From an uncultured Anaerobutyricum sp. (GTDB lineage: Bacteria; Bacillota; Clostridia; Lachnospirales; Lachnospiraceae), in assembly GCF_934307085.1 (NCBI RefSeq), contig NZ_CAKRCF010000079.1, positions 1-6,085 on the forward strand: a stretch of 6,085 bases of DNA, written 5' to 3'. Under the pieces are notes generated by a model, which searched no databases, had not been told where the DNA came from, and was given only the letters and a program-made list of their open reading frames with translations. How positions within the stretch are numbered: the stretch's first letter is position 1; each line of letters starts with the position of its first letter. The position numbers and the translations under genes were made by a program. Positions 1-6,018 of this stretch are shown in pieces.

Positions 1-165
1 GACCATGAAGAGGAATGCGGATGCGGCCACGACCATGGCCATGAGCATCACCACCATGATCATGAAGAGGAATGCGGATGCGGCCACGACCATGGCCATG
101 AGCATCATCACCACCATGACCATGGAGAAGAGTGCGGATGCGGTCATGACCATCATCACAATCAC
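1..165 (+). repeat. In-frame 57-60 bp tandem repeat encoding His/Cys-rich metal-binding units
   Basis: Three units are visible: 1-57, 58-117 and a diverged 118-165. Each encodes a version of DHEEECGCGHDHGHEHHHH. Units 1 and 2 differ at the DNA level by one substitution (GAC/GAT) and one extra His codon; unit 3 is more diverged (DHGEECGCGHDHHHNH). The array supplies 23 His and 6 Cys in 55 residues. The first unit begins at the window edge, so more copies may lie upstream. All six Cys codons are TGC, whereas the seven Cys codons of the adjacent cluster (247-321) are all TGT, consistent with amplification of one ancestral unit. Known: His/Cys-rich tails on metal transporters and chaperones bind Zn or Ni. 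Inferred: buffering or loading of metal for this pump. Confidence 0.9.
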
Positions 166-2754
166 GGTCCGGCAAAACCACAGGCAACTCGATCACACAC
201 CCATTTTGAGGTAGACCATCATCAGGTAGAAGGACATCCGGAAGGATGTCAGTGTGAGCAGTGTAATTCTTATGTAGAATATTGTGATGTTTGTGGAGAG
301 AGCCTTGCAAAATGTAACTGTCATATGCCAGATGAAGATTTGGAAAAGAAAGTATATATTTTAGAGGGAATCGACTGTGCAAATTGTGCGGCAAAGATTG
401 AGGCGAAGATTCGTCAGATGCCGGAAGTTGGATTCGCTTCTGTAGCATTTGCAACAAAGCAGCTTCGAGTTTCAGCAAATAATCAGGCAGAGTTACTTCC
501 AAAGATGCAGGCAGTTGTAGATTCTATTGAAGATGGAGTAACAATTGTTCCAAGACAGCGTAAGAAGCCAAGCGGCATTTCTAATACAAAGGTATATATT
601 TTAGAAGGTCTTGACTGTGCGAACTGTGCAGCAAAGATTGAAGCAAAGTTAAGAACATTAAATGGTGTGGATGATCTGACAATTACTTATGCGACAAAGC
701 AGATGAAGCTTTCTGCAAAGAATCCAGATCAGATGATTCCGATGATTAAAGAAACAATCGATGCGATGGAAGATGGAATCACAATTGTTCCAAAGGACAA
801 TAAAGTGATAAAATCTGAAGAAAAAGGCGAGAAGAAGTTTTCTCTTAGTAATCCCCTTGTAAGTATTGGCGTAGGGGCAGTTATTTTCATCATTGGTGAA
901 ATTCTTGAGCATGTAGGAAATGTACCAACCATTCCAATGTTTGCCCTGTTCCTGATTGCTTATTTAGTTCTTGGTGGCAAGGTATTAATCACAGCTGGCA
1001 AGAATATTATGAAAGGTCAGGTATTTGATGAGAACTTCCTTATGTGTATTGCAACAATCGGAGCTTTCTGTATTCAGGAATTTCCAGAAGCAGTAGGTGT
1101 AATGCTGTTCTATCGTATCGGTGAATATTTTGAAGAAAAAGCAACTGAGCAGAGTCGTTCTCAGATTATGGAAGCGGTTGACTTAAGACCGGAAGTTGTT
1201 AATCTTGTTGTTGGAAATGATATCCGTGTTATTGATGCAGAAGAGGCTAATGTGGGGGATATCCTTTTAGTTCGTCCTGGTGATCGTATTCCATTAGATG
1301 GTGTGATTATTGATGGAGAGAGCCGTATTGATACTTCACCAGTTACCGGTGAGCCTATACCTGTTATGGCAAAGGTTGGGGATAACATCGTTTCTGGATG
1401 TGTAAATACATCTGGACAGTTAAAGATTCGTGTAGAAAAGGTTCTTGAAGAATCTATGGTAACAAGAATTCTTGATTCTGTAGAAAATGCAGCAGCAAGT
1501 AAACCAAACATTGATAAATTTATTACTCGTTTTGCAAGAGTATATACACCATTTGTTGTATTCTTTGCATTATTTGTAGCACTTGTTCTTCCATTTATTT
1601 TACCAGATTCTATGAACTGGCACTTCTTCGTAGACAGTGCTTACACAGGAACAGTAAATACTATCCATGGAACAAGCGGAACAGCATCTATTTATACAGC
1701 ACTGACATTCTTAGTTATCAGTTGTCCATGTGCGTTAGTATTAAGTGTACCGCTGGCATTCTTCTCAGGAATCGGAGCTGGATCTAAGAAAGGTATTCTT
1801 TTTAAGGGTGGAGTTGCTATTGAAAGCCTGAAAAATGTAAAAGCAGTCGTAATGGATAAGACTGGAACAATTACAAAGGGTAACTTTGTAGTTCAGAAAG
1901 CAAATCCAGCAGGTAATGCAATGACTGCCAATGAGTTATTAGCAATCAGTGCAAGCTGTGAATTATCTTCTACACATCCAATCGGAAACAGCATCGTAGA
2001 GGCTGCACAGGCAAAAGGACTTTCTATTGAAAGACCATCTAAAGTAGAAGAAATTGCAGGACATGGTATTCGTGCAGAGCTTAACCAGGGAGTTATTCTC
2101 TGTGGTAACAGAAAGCTTATGGACGAACAGAATGTAGACCTTAGTGCATATCAGAAAGAAAACTTTGGTACAGAAGTACTCGTTGCTTTAAATGGTAAGT
2201 TTGTTGGAAATATTATAATTTCTGATACAGTAAAAGAGGATGCAAAAGATGCAATCGCTGCTGTAAAGAAACAGGGAATTATTACAGCAATGCTTACTGG
2301 TGATGCACAGGAAAGTGCAGATGTTGTAGCAAAAGAGACAGGAATTGACGAAGTGCACGCTAAGTTACTTCCTCAGGATAAATTATCTGAATTAAAGAAA
2401 ATCAGAGAAAATCACGGAGCGGTTATGTTTGTCGGAGATGGTATCAACGATGCACCAGTACTTGCTGGAGCAGACGTTGGAGCAGCGATGGGAAGCGGAG
2501 CAGATGCAGCAATCGAAGCAGCAGATGTTGTATTCATGAACTCAGAAATGAAAGCGATTCCAGAAGCTATCAGCATCGCGAAAATGACAAACAGTATTTC
2601 CTGGCAGAACGTTATATTTGCACTTGCAATTAAAATTATCGTTATGATTATGGGACTTTTTGGATTCGCAAATATGTGGATTGCAGTATTTGCTGATACA
2701 GGGGTATCGGTATTGTGCCTGCTTAACTCTATTCGAATCCTTCGTAGAAAATAA
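1..2754 (+). CDS. cadA: Zn2+/Cd2+/Pb2+-translocating P1B-type ATPase with His/Cys-rich N-terminal extension (5' end beyond window)
   Basis: A membrane pump that exports divalent soft-metal ions using ATP. With residue 1 at base 1, 917 residues are visible: a His/Cys repeat array (1-55), a Cys cluster (83-107), HMA domain 1 (GIDCANC, Cys126/Cys129), HMA domain 2 (GLDCANC, Cys206/Cys209), then four membrane segments (about 285-375), the actuator TGE (449-451), two more membrane segments, the transport-site CPC (575-577), phosphorylation site DKTGT (Asp619), HP (659-660), GDGINDAP (812-819) and two final membrane segments with Lys878 and Asp899. CPC plus the Lys/Asp pair, and Asp before CxxC in both HMAs, fit the ZntA/CadA (P1B-2) class rather than copper pumps. 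The frame has no stop from base 1. The first in-frame ATG (325) lacks a nearby Shine-Dalgarno sequence, and no in-frame GTG or TTG precedes it, so the true start lies upstream. The loop before CPC looks longer than in ZntA. Metal specificity (Zn versus Cd) cannot be fixed from sequence. Confidence 0.93.
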   Translation, partial: DHEEECGCGHDHGHEHHHHDHEEECGCGHDHGHEHHHHHDHGEECGCGHDHHHNHGPAKPQATRSHTHFEVDHHQVEGHPEGCQCEQCNSYVEYCDVCGESLAKCNCHMPDEDLEKKVYILEGIDCANCAAKIEAKIRQMPEVGFASVAFATKQLRVSANNQAELLPKMQAVVDSIEDGVTIVPRQRKKPSGISNTKVYILEGLDCANCAAKIEAKLRTLNGVDDLTITYATKQMKLSAKNPDQMIPMIKETIDAMEDGITIVPKDNKVIKSEEKGEKKFSLSNPLVSIGVGAVIFIIGEILEHVGNVPTIPMFALFLIAYLVLGGKVLITAGKNIMKGQVFDENFLMCIATIGAFCIQEFPEAVGVMLFYRIGEYFEEKATEQSRSQIMEAVDLRPEVVNLVVGNDIRVIDAEEANVGDILLVRPGDRIPLDGVIIDGESRIDTSPVTGEPIPVMAKVGDNIVSGCVNTSGQLKIRVEKVLEESMVTRILDSVENAAASKPNIDKFITRFARVYTPFVVFFALFVALVLPFILPDSMNWHFFVDSAYTGTVNTIHGTSGTASIYTALTFLVISCPCALVLSVPLAFFSGIGAGSKKGILFKGGVAIESLKNVKAVVMDKTGTITKGNFVVQKANPAGNAMTANELLAISASCELSSTHPIGNSIVEAAQAKGLSIERPSKVEEIAGHGIRAELNQGVILCGNRKLMDEQNVDLSAYQKENFGTEVLVALNGKFVGNIIISDTVKEDAKDAIAAVKKQGIITAMLTGDAQESADVVAKETGIDEVHAKLLPQDKLSELKKIRENHGAVMFVGDGINDAPVLAGADVGAAMGSGADAAIEAADVVFMNSEMKAIPEAISIAKMTNSISWQNVIFALAIKIIVMIMGLFGFANMWIAVFADTGVSVLCLLNSIRILRRK
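247..324 (+). other. Cys-rich zinc-ribbon-like cluster in the ATPase N-terminus
   Basis: Residues 83-108 (residue 1 at base 1) read as CxCxxC, then CxxC, then CxC followed by His: Cys83, 85, 88, 95, 98, 105, 107 and His108. This spacing could bind one or two Zn ions. It sits between the His/Cys repeat array and the first HMA domain, separated from the array by a Pro/Gln/His linker. The segment is in frame with the pump and would be lost if translation were annotated from the ATG at 325. I do not recognise it as a named domain. Confidence 0.6.
349..792 (+). repeat. Tandem duplication of the HMA (heavy-metal-associated) domain
   Basis: Two copies of about 68 codons (349-552 and 589-792) have a 240-bp period and a 12-codon linker. 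By hand alignment 37 of 68 residues are identical. Both copies start KVYILEG, carry DCANCAAKIEAK and end with TIVP. The CxxC pair in each is the metal ligand of the ferredoxin-like HMA fold. Multiple HMA domains are common in P1B ATPases. The similarity points to duplication within the gene, older than the His/Cys array duplication because the DNA has diverged. Confidence 0.85.
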
Positions 2755-2770
2755 GAATTGAATAAAAATC

Positions 2771-2804
2771 GAATCCCCCGGATGAGGAACTTTCCGGGGG
2801 ATTC
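2771..2804. terminator. Bidirectional intrinsic terminator between convergent cadA-like gene and ackA
   Basis: A perfect 12-bp inverted repeat (GAATCCCCCGGA at 2771-2782 and its complement at 2793-2804) encloses a 10-nt loop. On the + strand it is followed by a T-rich run (TTTATATT), 16 nt after the ATPase stop. On the - strand it is followed by GATTTTTATT and lies about 43 nt past the ackA stop. It can therefore end both converging transcripts. Confidence 0.9.
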
Positions 2805-2847
2805 TTTATATTAAGTAATGAAGATATGATAAAAAATAGGGAAAGAA

Positions 2848-4083
2848 TTAGTTGTTACTTAAAACATCTTTCACTGTATCTTCTACCATTTTCTTAGTAA
2901 CGATTTCAACTGTATCGCGGCAAATTGCAAGCTCTTCGTTTGTTGGGATACAGATAACTTTTACTTTAGAGTCTGGAGTAGAGATAATACGTTCTTCTCC
3001 ATGCATCTTGTTTGCTTTCTGGTCTAAAGTTGTGTCAAGGAAATCGAAGTGTTCGATAATTCTTGAACGGATGATATCGTCGTTCTCACCGATACCAGCT
3101 GTAAATACGATAGCATCAACACCATTCATAACGGCGATGAAACTTCCGATGTATTTAACTACGGAGTGAGCAAATACTCTTAAAGCTAAATCAGCACGTT
3201 TGTTACCAGCTTTTGCAGCTTCATCAAGGTCACGGAAGTCAGAAGAAACACCGGAAATACCAAGAACACCAGACTTTTTATTTACGATATCCATAACTTC
3301 TTCAAGAGAAAGGTTCTCTTTGTGAGCGATGAATTCGATACAAGTAGGGTCGATATCACCAGAACGTGTACCCATTACAAGACCCTCTAATGGAGTAAGA
3401 CCCATAGAAGTATCTACACATTTTCCACCATCAACAGCGGAGATGGAAGAACCATTACCAAGGTGACATACAACGATTTTTAAATCTTCTGGTTTTTTAC
3501 CAAGAATCTCAGCAGCTCTTAAAGAAACATATTTGTGAGATGTTCCGTGGAAACCGTAACGACGAACAGCATATTTCTCGTAGTACTCGTATGGAAGACC
3601 ATAGATGTAAGCTTCTGGTGGCATAGTCTGATGGAAAGCTGTATCGAATACACCAACCATTGGAGTTGTAGGAAGAAGCTCTTTACAAGCAGCAACACCA
3701 ACTAATGTAGGAGGGTTGTGAAGTGGAGCTAAGTCGTTACAAGATTCTACTGTCTTTAATACTTCGTCTGTAAGTAATGTGGAACAAGCAAATTTCTCTC
3801 CACCATGTACCATACGATGTCCAACAGCATCAATTTCGTCGATGGATTTTAATATACCATTTTCAGGGTCAGTTAACTGTTTTAATACAAGTTCAACAGC
3901 CTGGCGATGTGCAGGCATTGCAGCTTCGTATTTGATTTTATCCTGACCAGCTGGCTGGTAAGTTAAAACACCATCAATACCGATTCTTTCACATAAACCT
4001 TTTGCGAGAACGTGTTCTGTCTCAGAATCAATAACCTGATATTTCAGGGAAGAGCTACCGCAGTTAATTACTAAAACCTTCAT
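2848..4083 (-). CDS. ackA: Acetate kinase
   Basis: A cytosolic enzyme that catalyses acetyl phosphate + ADP to acetate + ATP, the ATP-yielding step of acetate fermentation (reversible). The 411-residue product is full length for the family (about 400). Visible landmarks are the N-terminal NCGSSSLK signature with Asn7, GHRMVHGG (Arg90), FDTAFH with catalytic Asp147, RYGFHGTSH (His179), the HLGNG phosphate loop (207-211), MGTRSGDIDP (Arg240), FTAGIGEN (327-334) and TNEE (Glu383/384). These match substrate and nucleotide residues known from the ASKHA-fold acetate kinases. The start is supported by AAGGAG (4091-4096) seven bases upstream of ATG. No pta gene, its usual partner, is adjacent on either side. 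The gene has its own promoter and terminator and is probably monocistronic. The divergent neighbour tmcAL uses acetate and ATP. Confidence 0.98.
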   Translation of the reverse strand: MKVLVINCGSSSLKYQVIDSETEHVLAKGLCERIGIDGVLTYQPAGQDKIKYEAAMPAHRQAVELVLKQLTDPENGILKSIDEIDAVGHRMVHGGEKFACSTLLTDEVLKTVESCNDLAPLHNPPTLVGVAACKELLPTTPMVGVFDTAFHQTMPPEAYIYGLPYEYYEKYAVRRYGFHGTSHKYVSLRAAEILGKKPEDLKIVVCHLGNGSSISAVDGGKCVDTSMGLTPLEGLVMGTRSGDIDPTCIEFIAHKENLSLEEVMDIVNKKSGVLGISGVSSDFRDLDEAAKAGNKRADLALRVFAHSVVKYIGSFIAVMNGVDAIVFTAGIGENDDIIRSRIIEHFDFLDTTLDQKANKMHGEERIISTPDSKVKVICIPTNEELAICRDTVEIVTKKMVEDTVKDVLSNN

Positions 4084-4154
4084 TTTATATCTCCTTTTTA
4101 TATAATATTTATTTACGAAACGCCAAATTTCGCTTATTTTATTTTGCTAGGCAT

Positions 4155-4183
4155 ATTATAGCCTGTTTTTTTTGTCTTGAAAA
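4155..4183 (-). promoter_or_regulatory. Predicted sigma-A promoter of ackA
   Basis: Reading the - strand, the -35 box is TTTTCA (4178-4183, 4 of 6 to consensus), followed by a 17-nt spacer and a perfect -10 TATAAT (4155-4160). Transcription would begin near 4148, giving a leader of about 65 nt. That leader contains a small inverted repeat (CGAAA at 4116-4120 with TTTCG at 4128-4132) and the AAGGAG ribosome binding site. Confidence 0.65.
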
Positions 4184-4204
4184 TGTACTTATTCGACTTA
4201 TAAT
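4177..4204 (+). promoter_or_regulatory. Predicted rightward sigma-A promoter, overlapping the ackA -35 region
   Basis: TTGAAA (4177-4182), a 16-nt spacer and TATAAT (4199-4204) match 5/6 and 6/6 of consensus. The -35 box occupies almost the same base pairs as the leftward ackA -35 (4178-4183). A transcript from about 4211 would have a leader of roughly 365 nt before tmcAL, with no terminator seen in between. It could be a distal tmcAL promoter, drive an untranslated RNA, or be chance in AT-rich DNA. Confidence 0.5.
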
Positions 4205-4389
4205 GGAGTTTTTTTGTTATTTCAGCACTTTTTTTGAGTTTTGATAGGTAATTGTATTTCATAGTAAACAATAAATGATTTTGTTTGAAAGTTAACGTGA
4301 TTAGACAAAAATATAAAAATGTCCAAAAAAATCGAAGAAAGTCACTGAAAAACAACAAAAAAAAGAAAGAAATACAAAAAATGGGAAGA

Positions 4390-4418
4390 TTGCTGTTTCG
4401 TTTGTTTTCGGTTATAAT
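4390..4418 (+). promoter_or_regulatory. Predicted proximal promoter of tmcAL
   Basis: TTGCTG (4390-4395), a 17-nt spacer and a perfect TATAAT (4413-4418) are present, preceded by A-rich tracts at about 4346-4380 that could act as an UP element. Transcription would start near 4425, leaving a leader of about 150 nt before the tmcAL ATG. Confidence 0.6.
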
Positions 4419-4563
4419 ATGGACAAAGATAAATGTATTTATTCAGATAGATATTTTATGATAGGATAGGAAATTATTGAGCTATGTTAAAATAAAAAAT
4501 AATCTAATAATCACTTGGAAAAGAGAGAAAATAAATATTTATGATAATAGAAATAAAAAAGAG

Positions 4564-4568
4564 AGGAG
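4564..4568 (+). promoter_or_regulatory. Ribosome binding site fixing the tmcAL start
   Basis: AGGAG, within GAGAGGAG, lies seven bases before ATG 4576. The reading frame stays open upstream to a TTG at 4477, but that codon has no good Shine-Dalgarno, and the 33 residues it would add are low-complexity and unlike the family. Translation from 4576 begins directly with the conserved MKVAGIIAEYNPFH. Confidence 0.85.
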
Positions 4569-4575
4569 TTCGTTT

Positions 4576-5862
4576 ATGAAAGTAGCAGGAATTATTGCAG
4601 AATATAATCCATTTCACAGAGGACACAAGTATCATATAGAGGAGACAAGGGAAAAAACGGGTGCAGATTATATAATTGTAGTGATGAGCGGAGACTATGT
4701 ACAGCGTGGCGAACCGGCAATTGCAGATAAATATATGCGGACGCAGATGGCACTTTCCGGTGGAGCAGACTTAATTATTGAAATGCCTGCTATCTATGCC
4801 ACAGCCAGTGCAGAATATTTTGCCACAGCAGGTATTGGTATTCTTGATAAACTAGGATGTGTTGATTATCTTTCTTTTGGCAGTGAGTGGGCAGATATTC
4901 AGGACTTCTCTGCATATGCTTCTTTGTTTCTTGAAGAACCGGAAGAATATAAGCAGCTTTTACAGGAACAATTGAAACTTGGAAAAAGTTTTCCAGAAGC
5001 GAGAGCTTTCGCAGCCGGAAAATTACTTTTTAATTCGAAACCAGATGAAGCTATTGCATTTTTGAAAGAACCCAATCATATTTTGGGAATTGAATATATT
5101 AAAGCTTTGAAAAGAAGAAATTCTTCCATAGAGCCGCTTGTTATCAAAAGAAAGGGAAATCACTATCATGAAAGTCAGCTGACAGAGGGATATTCATCCG
5201 CAACTGCAATTCGTCAGCAAATGTACCATTATTATAAAAAAAATAATAAAGATAAAAAAGAGTATTCAAAAGGAAAAACAATAGAAAAAATACTTGAAGA
5301 TACATTATGTGGAGAATATCTTCCATTCATAGAAGGTTTTTTGCAGAAAAACTTTGTAAGCTGGGAAGATTTGATGCCATATCTTGACTATACTGTTCTG
5401 TTAAAGAATAAAGTAATCGGAAAATATTTTGGAATGAATCTGGATTTGGCAAGGAGATTTCAAAAAATATTTGAGCCAGGACTTTCTTTCGAAGGTTTGA
5501 TAGAAAGTCTTCATGCCAGACAGATTACGGATGCGGCATTAAGAAGGGTGCTTTTGCATATCGTGCTTCACATGAAATATTATCCATTTTTAGAAGAAGC
5601 AAGGGATATTCCTGTCCCTTATGCAAGAATTTTAGGATTTTCAAAAGATGCCTCCACGTTATTAAAAGAAATACGTCAGAAAGCAAGTTTAGATATTATT
5701 CAGCGTCCTTCAGAGGGAAAAAAGCTATATACCAGCAGTTCTCCTCAGGGACAGATATACAGTATAGATATTCGAACTGCAGATTTTTATGAACAGATTG
5801 CTGCAAGAAAGGCAGGAAGAAAGCCTGTCAGTGAATATCAACATCAACAGGTGATACGATGA
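4576..5862 (+). CDS. tmcAL: tRNA(Met) cytidine acetate ligase (TmcAL, YlbM family)
   Basis: A cytosolic tRNA-modification enzyme. The family activates acetate with ATP to acetyl-AMP and transfers the acetyl group to the wobble cytidine (ac4C34) of elongator tRNA-Met, aiding accurate AUG reading. The 428-residue product is close to the Bacillus enzyme (about 415). Evidence: the nucleotidyltransferase motif NPFHRGH at residues 11-17 (HxGH), SGDYVQRGEP (38-47), FGSEW (101-105), PNHILGIEYIKAL (166-178), and SSATAIR (207-213), which corresponds to the second nucleotide-binding signature of this superfamily. A Lys/Asn/Tyr-rich stretch (about 216-237) follows. The C-terminal half contains ARILGFSKDAS and SIDIRTADFYEQ as in YlbM proteins. 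The start at 4576 was chosen by its Shine-Dalgarno and by family alignment. It is divergent from ackA. No clear terminator follows it, so readthrough into the next gene is possible. Confidence 0.95.
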   Translation: MKVAGIIAEYNPFHRGHKYHIEETREKTGADYIIVVMSGDYVQRGEPAIADKYMRTQMALSGGADLIIEMPAIYATASAEYFATAGIGILDKLGCVDYLSFGSEWADIQDFSAYASLFLEEPEEYKQLLQEQLKLGKSFPEARAFAAGKLLFNSKPDEAIAFLKEPNHILGIEYIKALKRRNSSIEPLVIKRKGNHYHESQLTEGYSSATAIRQQMYHYYKKNNKDKKEYSKGKTIEKILEDTLCGEYLPFIEGFLQKNFVSWEDLMPYLDYTVLLKNKVIGKYFGMNLDLARRFQKIFEPGLSFEGLIESLHARQITDAALRRVLLHIVLHMKYYPFLEEARDIPVPYARILGFSKDASTLLKEIRQKASLDIIQRPSEGKKLYTSSSPQGQIYSIDIRTADFYEQIAARKAGRKPVSEYQHQQVIR

Positions 5863-5907
5863 AATCTGCTTTTGTTTGTTGAATAGATTACTATTAAAAA
5901 ATAACTA

Positions 5908-5936
5908 TGGAGAATTTTTTTAAATGGAGTTATACT
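5908..5936 (+). promoter_or_regulatory. Possible promoter for the patatin-like gene
   Basis: TGGAGA (5908-5913, 4 of 6), a 17-nt spacer and TATACT (5931-5936, 5 of 6) would start transcription near 5943, about 76 nt before the ATG at 6019. The predicted start falls at the beginning of the direct repeat described separately. The DNA here is very AT-rich, so this could be chance. Confidence 0.35.
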
Positions 5937-5937
5937 A

Positions 5938-5994
5938 TTTTCTATATTAAAAAGATAGTAAAATGAATTTTTTATATTAAAAAGACAGCAAAGT
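5938..5994 (+). repeat. Direct repeat, 30-bp period, upstream of the patatin-like gene
   Basis: A 22-base element beginning TATATTAAAAAGA at 5943-5964 recurs at 5973-5994 with 19 of 22 bases identical. Similarity extends weakly five bases upstream (T-rich, 5938 and 5968). The first copy also forms an inverted repeat with the preceding sequence (TACTAT 5933-5938 with ATAGTA 5955-5960). A 30-bp period is close to three helical turns, as expected for a protein bound to one face. No regulator family is recognised. Confidence 0.6.
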
Positions 5995-6018
5995 TAATGC
6001 AAGAAAGTGAGGTCGATT

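Larger units (their letters stand above)
4084..4575. other. AT-rich intergenic region between divergent ackA and tmcAL
   Basis: This stretch of 492 bases contains no convincing gene. Reading frames across it are short, Lys/Phe/Asn-rich and lack ribosome binding sites. It holds the leftward ackA promoter and its roughly 65-nt leader, a rightward promoter-like sequence overlapping it, and a second rightward promoter nearer tmcAL. A-rich runs at about 4346-4380 lie directly upstream of the second rightward -35 box and resemble an UP element. I see no GC-rich terminator, T-box, recognised riboswitch or tRNA. Confidence 0.8.

Noticed and set aside
5..214. Small + strand reading frame giving a Met/Thr/Ala-rich 69-residue peptide
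   Set aside because: It is the out-of-frame reading of the His/Cys tandem repeat; the repetitive peptide simply mirrors the repeat, and no ribosome binding site is visible.
325..327. ATG 325 as the start of the metal ATPase
   Set aside because: There is no Shine-Dalgarno at normal spacing, and the same frame is open upstream with metal-ligand-rich coding sequence that suits the protein.
1161..1511. - strand 116-residue reading frame inside the ATPase gene
   Set aside because: It lies wholly opposite highly conserved P-type ATPase coding sequence and shows no ribosome binding site or recognisable protein features.
4281..4298. Possible redox-regulator (Rex) operator: TTGTT then TTAAC with the right spacing, upstream of ackA
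   Set aside because: Only about 10 of 14 consensus positions match, the two halves are not symmetric beyond GTT/AAC, and it lies more than 90 bp upstream of the ackA -35 box. It is too weak to call in AT-rich DNA.
4301..4326. Inverted repeat TTAGACA/TGTCCAA around an A/T-rich centre
   Set aside because: Only six of seven pairs match around a 12-nt A/T centre; likely chance, and no known operator is recognised.
4134..4358. - strand 74-residue reading frame in the ackA-tmcAL intergenic region
   Set aside because: TTG start without a ribosome binding site, Lys/Phe/Tyr/Asn-rich composition expected of AT-rich DNA, and it overlaps the ackA promoter.
4477..4575. TTG at 4477 as the start of tmcAL
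   Set aside because: It would add 33 low-complexity residues not seen in the family, whereas ATG 4576 has AGGAG seven bases upstream and begins at the conserved N-terminus.
5859..5882. ATG overlapping the tmcAL stop codon (ATGA), suggesting translational coupling
   Set aside because: The frame ends after seven codons, so no gene follows there.
5881..5933. Possible terminator after tmcAL from short A/T inverted repeats (ATAACT/AGTTAT)
   Set aside because: The stem is six A/T-rich pairs around a loop of over 20 nt with no following T-run; not a credible intrinsic terminator.
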